Source: Trematomus loennbergii (lineage: Eukaryota > Chordata > Actinopteri > Perciformes > Nototheniidae). From it: DNA of 64,000 bases. Positions within the stretch are counted from its first letter, which is position 1. Every line of letters starts with the position of its first letter. This document shows, one piece after another, positions 55,573-64,000 of this stretch. The notes under the pieces were generated by a model. It was not told the DNA's origin. It saw only the letters and a list, made by a program, of their open reading frames with translations, and searched no databases. The DNA lies in assembly GCA_012861695.1 (NCBI GenBank), contig JAAOOA010000195.1:455452-519451 (forward strand), in the 5' to 3' direction. The position numbers and the translations under genes are program-made.

Positions 55573-57589
55573 GTAATTGTTAAGTAACTGAAGCTGCCAA
55601 AATAATTGTGGTCGAGTCAAAAGTATATATATTTGGAGTTGTACAGAAGATGATTAGTGCCACAACTGAAATATTTTGTTGAGATCTGACCAAAAGTGAT
55701 TTCTTTCGTTTTTTAAAGAATCACACTTTTGGTCAGATTTCAATTTCCCCAAATAAATTCAGACATACAGATGGAGCGTCTTATTTTGGACAGTTTAAAA
55801 CGCGAGGGTCGTGATTGGTTCGTGCACGGTCCGTGATGGCCGGCCGGCCCCCAGTCTGACTTGATACCGCCCCCGTGATAAATAAATGTAATTATTGTGA
55901 AGCCAGCTGCAATGGATCATTGATCCACCAGGGGGTGCAGTGGGGTTCCACACTGGAGTCATGTGTGGAGTCTTGTACAGTACGTCTGGTACTAATGTAT
56001 AGCGGATCTTTATTAAGATCCATATGTCACGGATAGGATCATAATCTGTGCTAAATAAGACATGTAATCATTTACAAAACATCACCATGTTGTTATTTAA
56101 CAAAATAATGTTGTTTGTCGAAAAAAACGAACGAGCCGGCTCTCCTGATTTTTAATCATAATTTAATCATCATCATTGTTTATGTTCGCCGAATTGACAT
56201 GAAATCACTGACAAATATGAATATTCTGTATTCAACTTCATTGAAACGATCAGGATGGGTGTTATTTTTCCCGTGTATTACATGGCCACATTCTCAACAA
56301 AGTAACGTAACGAAACATTCTGTATTCCTTGCTTACTTCCTTAAACCTTTTCTCCTCCTTATCTCTTTCATGACTTTTTATTTACAGTTGACTGTATTCA
56401 ACTTCATTAAAATGTTATAACGTGCCTAAACTCAGTAATTCACTAAAAATTACTGATCCCTGGGTGTTATTTTTCCCCATAATGACCAAGTCGCTGCAAA
56501 TTATCCCGCTTATTACATGGCCACATTCTCAACAAAGTAACGACATGACTCCCAATATTAATTAAAATGCTTTTATGGATTTACAAAATATTTTTATTGA
56601 TTTAAAAAATAGTTGTATGTATTGATTTAAATGTACATGCATCCGCTAAGAAAAATAGTCCGTTGTTACCGTTTTTTAAACAGTCAGAATGAAACGGCAG
56701 CTCTCAGCTGTGTGTTCACACTCCTAATGGCCCATCACAGCTCTCCCCCCCCCCCCCTGATCTTTCTTTTCAACAGTTAAGTTAACTGTAGGTTACTCTC
56801 AGTGACAAGCTTACAGTTAGTGAAGTAACACTTTTTTTTTGTGAGTCACAACCTCGCTGTTTCATTCTAACATAATGCTCCAAATATGACTGTTTCCACT
56901 CGGACTTCAACACCATTGTTTGGTTTCCATGGTAGCGTGTCTCTTTAGGTAGCGTGCACTCCTTTCCTGTAAATTACAGGTCCAGCCAGGCAAAACAGTA
57001 ATATGAAATATGAACGTTAGTTTTTAACTGAAATGATCAAATAAAGTCAAAATGTCACAGTGTTTACAAACATTGACCATACCGTTCACCAGCCCCCACC
57101 CCCCTATGTTGAATATAGCCTACTCTTTGTTTAAAACGAATTGGCCATCGGAATGTGTGTGTCCCAACCCCCCCCTGTGATATCTCTTCTCCAGCAGTCT
57201 GTAGGTTTGTGTTCGCATATTTATGCTGTCGCAGTTCCTCTTGTTTCTATCGCGCATTGCCGGTATGAAAGGGTCTGTGCCGGAAATATCAAGATAACAC
57301 GGCAGGGTCCGTTACAGTTTGTTTTCATCTGATTTCAAATAAACAAAGTCTTGGCTTTCAGAATATTAAACTTGTTTCGGCAAATTTAGATGATAAATAC
57401 AACTATGGAGCTTGTAACGGCATAGTTACTTAAGCGGAGAACGGAGTAAGTTAACGTTACAGCAGGCATAACAACAGCCGGTGTTTATTTTATTATAATA
57501 TATAGTCGTTATTCATTTGTTTTAACTAAATAGGCCACCATTGGTAGCAGTTCTCATTATATACTTCTCAGTAACTGCTCCCCTTAAAT
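55573..57589. other. unassigned sequence
   Basis: Up to about 55750 it continues the A3 flank. At 56226-56310 and 56393-56545, a partly duplicated stretch shares CTGTATTCAACTTCATT and TTACATGGCCACATTCTCAA. C-runs occur at 56743 and 57168. No gene recognised. Confidence 0.35.
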
Positions 57590-58005
57590 TAAATGTAAAC
57601 GTTCACCATCCCCCACCCGCCTACTGTATGTTGTGCTTTTTGACATGTAAATGGGTAACTACCCCCCTCTGAGTGAATACCTGTTGTACCTGTCCGGGGC
57701 TAAGCCCATAGGACGATGCTCTGATGTCATCACCCTCGCACATTTGTCATATGTTTACAAAAAACGATGTTAACACTTTCTCGTTCTTAATATATGCTAT
57801 ATTTAGGGTCGATATGTGTTGAATTTACTTTAAAATAGCAGATCACTGTGATTCGGCTTAGTGAACGTGTGTCTCTTCTCCGCGGCTCCTCCGTGCAGAG
57901 AGGCCCCCCCCGTTGACAATTCACGAGCGTCTCTCCCCCCTCCCCCGTCGCACCTTCTAACAGAACCCCCCCCCCCCCCACATATCAAATCCCAATTTAA
58001 CTGCT
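57590..58005 (-). repeat. interspersed repeat A, inverted copy
   Basis: Reverse complement of 182-570, with a C-run of about 15 at 57965. Small indels separate the copies. Non-coding. Confidence 0.65.
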
Positions 58006-58242
58006 CTGGAGCAGAAATTAAAGAGTTTTAAAAATGTTTACGTTTTGGTAAGTTTTTAGGGAAATGTTGTAATATTGTTGGCCTTAGGTGGGAGCAGAAT
58101 TTCTGTATTTCTACTCACATTGTCTGAATAAATATATTGAACAACTAAGGGTTCATTTGCAGGATTGATTGCTTACTTAGCCCTATATCAGTATATAGCA
58201 TGAATAATAATCACACATCACTCATATTTGTTATGAATAATC

Positions 58243-58292
58243 ATTTATCAAATAGTAAGTTGCTTTGGATAAAAGCGTCAGCTAAATGCAAT
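58243..58292 (+). mobile_element. LINE/SINE 3' tail signature
   Basis: The sequence GTTGCTTTGGATAAAAGCGT then CAGCTAAATGCA is a widespread 3' tail of fish L2-related LINEs and their SINEs. The rest of the element is not recognisable. Confidence 0.5.
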
Positions 58293-58313
58293 TTATGAAA
58301 GCCTCACTCAGTC

Positions 58314-58443
58314 AATTTCACTTTCCACTATGTCCACCGTTGTTTTTCACAACCAATGGCAGAACTTTATTGAGGCCTGTAATTAGTCAACTACAGGTCT
58401 CTTGGGTCAGTCTTTTCTTCCAAAAAGCTTGTGAAAAGATGTT
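58314..58443 (+). repeat. interspersed repeat B, left part
   Basis: Matches 3010-3140; its continuation is at 61252-61520 beyond the LINE. Confidence 0.6.
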
Positions 58444-61222
58444 AAACTCAACCCCGCTATCCCGGACTCCGCTATTGTCCCTGACGGATTCTCTATTTTT
58501 CGTCAGGACCGGACTGCTAACTCGGGGAAAAGTAAGGGAGGCGGTGTGTGTGTAATGACTAACAACAACTGGTGCTCAGATGTGAAGATTATTTCATCGG
58601 ACTGTTCCGCACAGCTAGAGCACTTCATGATCTCATGCAGGGCCTTCCATCTGCCGAGGGAATTCACATCTATTGTGATAACAGCAGTGTATATCCCGCC
58701 GCAGCCACTCGCCGACAACAACACGGCACTCGATCAGCTGTTTGGGTTTTTGATAAAACCGAGACTTCACGGCCAGATGCGGCGTTCGTTGTGGCCGGAG
58801 ATTTCAACACCGCCAACATGAAGAAGGTTTTGCCAAAATATTACCAACACATCAACTTCCCGACGCGCGGGGGAAACATGCTGGACCATGTTTATTCCCC
58901 TTTCCGGAATGGATATAAGGCTCTCCCTCGCCCTCCCTTCGGCAAATCAGACCATATCTCACTACTGTTGTTGCCTGCGTACAAGCAGAAACTTAAAAGG
59001 GACAGACCGATTACAAAGACAGTACAACGATGGAGCGAGGAGTCAGATTCAGCACTGCAGGATTGCTTTGCATCTACGGATTGGAGTGTGTTTGAGGACA
59101 ATAACATCAACACACACACGGACACTGTCATCTGCTACATTGGGAAATGCATCGATGACGTGGTACCGAAGGTTTCTGTACGGACATTCCCAAATCAAAA
59201 GCCCTGGGTAAACGGGAGGTGCGCGGCAAACTGAAAGCGCGCACTCTCGCGCACACAGCGGGAGATTTGGAGGAGTACAGGAAGTCTAGGTATGATCTCC
59301 GGAGAGCAATTAAAAATGCAAAGAGACAGTACAAAGACAAGGTGGAATCTGACTTCAAAGGCTGTAACACTAGGAATATGTGGGCGGGACTAAGGACAAT
59401 GACTGACTACAAAGGCAGCGGGGGGTGCTGCGGGAGTGTCTGCGTGCGCATCTCTCCCAGATGAGCTAAACAGTTTTTTTGCACGCTTTGAGAGCAGCCA
59501 GGCTGTGGAGGTACAGAGGGACCAGGAGCTACACTGCCCTTTTGTTTTAAATAGGGCAGATGTGTGTAAATCCTTTAAAAGGGTTAACCCACACAAGGCT
59601 CCTGGACCTGATGGCATCCCTGGCCGTGTTCTCAGGGTGTGTGCAGTTCAGCTGGCAGAGGTGTTCACAGACATCTTCAACAGGTCCCTGCTGCAGTCTG
59701 TAGTCCCCACATGTTTTAAACACTCCACCATCATTCCTGTCCCCAAAAAGACAATCATCACCTGCCCCAACGACTACCGCCCAGTAGCACTCACCTCCAT
59801 CATAATGAAGTGCTTTGAGCGGTTAGTCAAATTATTCATCACCTCCTCCCTCCCTGAATCTCTGGACCCCCTGCAGTTTGCCTACAGAGCAAACAGGTCC
59901 ACAGACGACGCCATAGCCCTCACCCTCCACACTGCCCTCTCACACCTGGACCCGAAGAACAGGAACACATATGTGAGAATGCTGTTCATTGACTACAGTT
60001 CAGCATTCAATACCATTGTGCCCTCCAAGCTGGCCATCAAGCTCAGAGACCTCGGGCTCAACAGCGCCCTCTGTGACTGGATCCTGAACTTCCTGACGGG
60101 CAGACCCCAGGCAGTGCGGGTGGGAAATATCACATCCTCCACCCTGATTCTCAACACCGGTGCCCCTCAAGGCTGCGTGCTCAGCCCTCTCCTCTACTCC
60201 CTGTTCACCCACGACTGCGTGGCCACACACAGCTCCAACACCATCGTGAAGTTTGCTGATGACACGACCGTCATCGGCCAGATCACAGACGATGACGAGA
60301 CGGCGTACAGAGAGGAGGTCGAAAACCTGACATCTTGGTGCCAGGATAACAACCTCCATCTCAACATCAGCAAAACAAAGGAGCTGATTGTGGACTACAG
60401 GAAGCAGCAGGGAGAGGGACACGCCCCCATCGCCATCAATGGGACTACGGTGGAGAGAGTCAAAAGCTTCAGGTTCCTTGGGGTCCACATCACTGAGGAC
60501 CTGACATGGTCTCTTCACACCACCACCATCACCAAGAAAGCTCGACAGCGGCTCTTCTTCCTCCGCAGGTTGAGGAGGTTCAAAATGGATTCCAGGATAC
60601 TCTGCAACTTCTACAGGTGCACGATAGAGAGTATCCTCACTGGCAGCATGACGGCCTGGTACGGCAGCTGCACCGACCTCGATCGTAAGGCTTTACAGAG
60701 GGTGGTGAAAACTGCACAGCACATCACCAGGACGGAGCTGCCATCCATGGAGGACCTTTACTCCCAGCGGCTCAGGAAGAAATCACTACGGATTATCAAA
60801 GACCCCCATCACCCCAGCCACAAACTGTTCTTTCTGTTGCCGTCTGGCAGACGTTACCGCAGCATCCTGGCAAGGACAAGAAGATTCGGAGACAGTTTCT
60901 TCCCGCGGGCAGTGAGACTGTTAAAAATTGAACTGTTGAAACAACATCAAACATTCATCTGCTACTCAGTAGTATGTATCTAAACCTAATATATATATAT
61001 CATTCCAATAACTTGTATATAGACTTACTGCACTATTCCACATCATAACTTTATTTCATTTTATAACTATTATTTTTGTATTGCTCATGCTCTTATTGTT
61101 ATTATGTTATTATGTTGCATTGTTGGAGAAGCCTGTGACATAAGATTTTCAACTGCATAATTACTCTGTAGCTATGTCAGATTGACAATAAAGAACCTTG
61201 AACCTTGAACCTTGAACTTAAG
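58444..61222 (+). mobile_element. L2-clade LINE, 5'-truncated
   Basis: The element starts inside its endonuclease and ends in TTGACAATAAAGAACCTTGA with CCTTGAA repeats, the usual L2-type tail. It splits repeat B, whose uninterrupted copy is at 3005-3405. Target duplications are not clear because about 30 extra bases (a piece of repeat A) lie to the right. Confidence 0.8.
58446..60983 (+). pseudogene. L2 LINE endonuclease and reverse transcriptase, frameshifted
   Basis: The protein runs over several frames: 58446-58821 and 58572-59234 (endonuclease: VYIPPQ, AGDFNTAN, TRGGNMLDH, GKSDH), 59219-59464 (linker), then 59436-60983, the long piece. The latter shows [58 protein letters not shown] and the C-terminal thumb region. 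FADD is the reverse transcriptase active site. At least three frame breaks lie before the long piece, so no full protein can be made. The reverse transcriptase region itself is open for 515 codons. Confidence 0.8.
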
Positions 61223-61251
61223 TTAACAGGTTTCACTCAGAGGGGGGTCGG

Positions 61252-61520
61252 TGATTTATTGCTCTTGGGGCATTAAAAACAAGATTTTAACTTTAGTTTT
61301 TTATATAATATCTGCATTTTCTCTTGTGAAAAACTAAGTCTTAGTTTGGCCATAGTTATTTAATATATAGCGCCATCTCCTGGTTAAACCCTGAAATTGG
61401 AGAATAGTGGGAGGGCTTAACATTCCTCGATACTGGTCTTTGGCAGGTCTTAGGCAGGTCACTGGCTGGCAGTAGGCAGGAAGCTGTATGCTGGCGTCCG
61501 AAATAAGATGCCCCATCTGT
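61252..61520 (+). repeat. interspersed repeat B, right part
   Basis: Continues 58443; matches 3141-3405 (TTGCTCTTGGGG to AGCTGTATGCTGG). Confidence 0.6.
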
Positions 61521-61559
61521 AAACACAAAAAAAAAATCACTTTTTTTCAGATCTCAATA

Positions 61560-61879
61560 AATATTTGATTTCACATGTGGCCCTGATCTTCCTACGTGAA
61601 GTAGAAGTATACACTTGCATCAAATTTAAATTCTCTAGCTATGTATATTAACTCAGATTCTGCAACTATTGGACTTTTACAAACACGAACTCAATGGGAT
61701 ACAATTGCTCTTTTTCCACTTAACAAAAAGTAAAAGTATCATGACTAAACTATAGAAACACTCAGTTTCAAGTTCACAGAAAAATATCACAGAACATCTG
61801 TATTGGGAAATCTATCATCAATTATATTCCCATGTGCTAACAGTTCCTTTGGTAAGAAATAGTGTTTAATATAAAATCA
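61560..61879. repeat. duplicated flank (shared with 49330-50030)
   Basis: The same sequence as downstream of astacin A2 but without the T1 element; the TTAA at 61720-61723 is uninterrupted. Confidence 0.6.
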
Positions 61880-64000
61880 ATGAGTACTTCTACTTTTACT
61901 CAAGTACAAGATCTAAGTATTTTTTATGTAATATTTATTATTTAGCAGACCATTCACATGCACACAAACCTCCAGAACACACTACAGGAAAGGGGAAACC
62001 CCAAAAGCATAACAGTGCCTCTTTAATACTTCTTCCACTACTTGCACTCAGTCAGTCAGACAGTTCAATGTCAGTGAGGTTTTTTGTGCTCTCGTTTTTT
62101 AAAGGTCAAAGTCAGTAAGGCATCTATCAACAGACTTTAAGATCCCTCACAAGTGCAAATACTCAGTTGTTAAGTCAATTAGTTTGTCATTCAGCACAGA
62201 AACAACCTGATACACTACTTCCAGTATAATTCAATGAAACACACACATTGAAATATAACTTTGACCTCATTCACACAGTACAACTGAAGTATTCATAGAC
62301 ATATTGTGTGTGTTGGGACGTACTATGAGATTATTTGTTCACTGTCTCATAGCATATTTTAGTTTACTCAGTGCAGACAGGTTGTATTGAATCTTGCAGA
62401 CACTGCCCTTATTTTAACCTCTTATTCCTTGAGCCAACTCCCTGTTAGAGAAACGTGCTATTCAAGCATTGTGTCGCTAACAGGTGAAGGTACATCACCA
62501 TTAGTTGACAGTTTTGAAAGGTTGGGCTATTTTGATTCCTTACTATGTTATCATTAAATAATGCCAGATTTAATTAGAATCTAATACAAAAAGTGGTCAT
62601 ATGAATTAGTTACTATTTTTTTAACTTCTACCTGTGTACTGCAAAATGTAAATTCACAATACAAGGCCTTTTTTATTTTTTCATCAAAATGAGTTCCACT
62701 CCCATCAGTACTCTGAGTGGTTTGTTCATATTCATCAATAGCCAGATGTATAGACTGATTATTGATGATTGCGTTAAGGATTATAACATCTGTTTCCCTA
62801 AAAAACATGTGGAGAATAGATTTTTCTTAAAGGCTGCTGACAGTTTTTCTGGATTTATGTAGTGGTACAAACCCATATCAAAACTCCCCTCTGTAAAAAC
62901 CTTTGACTCTAATAAGTCGAAAATAAAACAAGAATGTGATCTGGTTTTAACCAGTGTACACATTTCTGTGCTGTTTCTGTATGCGTTAGTATTTAAAGAT
63001 AACATTTCAGAAAACGTGTACTGTAATAAAAAACAAAGTCATGATGTGAGTGAAACATTTTTAATTGTAATATTATTCACCATCCACCTCTTTAAAAATA
63101 ATGACATTTCAAATGATAAGCTCCATCTTCTAAACAGGGCATTAATAAAATAGACTTTACAAGCATATTTCATACAATTTTGATATTTAAAAAACCCTTT
63201 ATTTATCTCCCAGTCAGACGGGACGTTTGCAGTGAGTTAGTCTCACCTGTACAGGCAGTGCTGGAGTGTGTTCAAGGTGAAGAATGAGATCATAATCATT
63301 AGAAGCAGTCCAACCAGTCAGACCGCTCTCACTGACACAGGCTGCAGCCATCAGACACTTAGATTAGCTTAGTTTAGCATATATACTAGGAATAGGGGGA
63401 AATAGTGAGTGACAAAATACACATTTAAGTGTTTAATATATCTCTGTACGATAACTGAAATGTAAAAACAATTTGGCAACTTGTTTAGGTCCCAGCCAAG
63501 AAATAGCCCGACCCATAATCCTCTGTTAAACGTCTTATTGATGTTTTTACTCCTCTGATTTGGTATGGATTAAACAAACTGGATTCAGAGCTGCTGATAG
63601 GTGGATTTTGTTACCTTTGGACAGGCTGGCTTTGTCTTCCCCTGTTTCCAGTCTTTATGCTAAGCTAAGCTAACCAGTTGATGGCCTTATTTCTAACAAA
63701 CATATACAGCAATCTTAATATCTATGATCAGCTGATCCAAGAGGGTTTTAAATAGTTTATAAAGCTTCAGAAGAACCAAATCTATCAGACAAATGTAGTT
63801 AAGTAGAAATGGAAATAGTTAAGTACATTTTTTTAAGATACTTTCCCTAAGTTGAGACTAGTGAAAACTGTACTTCAGTAAGTACATTTAAAAAAACACA
63901 AAAAATAACATTCTTTGTTCCTTTTTTTAATCCATTGAGGCTTTGTTCAAACTTTACAAGCAGTGTGCAGAGAGGTGGACGAAATACAATTAACATGACA
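61880..64000. repeat. duplicated block, copy 3 (runs off the window)
   Basis: Matches 10660-12790 and 30690-32810. It has more small indels than those two show to each other, including one that breaks the 146-codon frame. By analogy a minus-strand TRIM copy may start about 600 bases beyond the window end. Confidence 0.7.

Noticed and set aside
55145..55620. Three minus-strand frames of 91-132 codons with the same peptide repeat
   Set aside because: The 37-bp unit rotates through all frames, giving the same peptide in each. They are a product of the minisatellite.
60000..60518. 172-codon minus-strand frame
   Set aside because: Antisense shadow of the LINE reverse transcriptase; no recognisable protein.

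Overview
The window is nuclear DNA of a bony fish, probably a percomorph. The basis is TRIM genes of the fish bloodthirsty-related (btr/TRIM39-like) type, astacin exons of the fish hatching-enzyme type, CR1/L2-group LINEs, fish-style Harbinger and hAT remnants, and many small DNA transposons. Genes have introns and are sparse. I see no bacterial features, rRNA or free-standing tRNA genes.

The core is an old, heavily rearranged array of duplicated blocks. One block carries a minus-strand TRIM gene: a 5' non-coding exon with an interferon-type promoter, an intron, then one coding exon for RING, B-boxes, coiled coil and PRY/SPRY. TRIM pieces lie near 6 kb (copy I), 13-15 kb (II), 20.7-21.0 kb (III), 33-35 kb (IV), 44 kb (V) and 53-54 kb (VI). 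None is complete. Copies II and IV are the longest but frameshifted; copy I has an intact RING/B-box/coiled-coil reading frame but no SPRY. The other block carries plus-strand astacin metalloprotease exons at 18.8-20.1, 39.3, 47.3-49.3, 51.4 and 54.2-54.5 kb. Only N-terminal, middle, Met-turn and C-terminal exons are present. The zinc-binding HExxH exon is absent, so no astacin gene here can be active. A third block (10.6-13.4, 30.7-33.4 and 61.9-64.0 kb) is the flank downstream of the TRIM copies.

Between about 21.54 and 30.66 kb lies an island that matches nothing else here. It holds a plus-strand multi-exon gene I do not recognise. Its exon phases agree across six exons, one exon contains a 30-bp minisatellite of about 32 units, and one intron holds a nearly full-length CR1/L2-group LINE with an endonuclease, a YADD reverse transcriptase and a 2A-like motif. 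The island ends in a truncated Harbinger element. Both ends are cut at duplicated-block junctions, and the left junction falls within two bases of the first ATG.

Because the blocks are duplicated, many insertions can be compared with an uninterrupted copy elsewhere in the window. Seven small transposons with inverted ends sit at TTAA, and each has such an empty TTAA site. The same comparison supports a solo LTR, an unusual 1.47-kb transposon with a repeated 13-bp motif, a LINE tail and the L2-clade LINE at 58.4-61.2 kb. Other structures are two foldback elements (0.6-2.6 and 35.6-36.2 kb) and a (CA)n higher-order array (40.1-41.2 kb).
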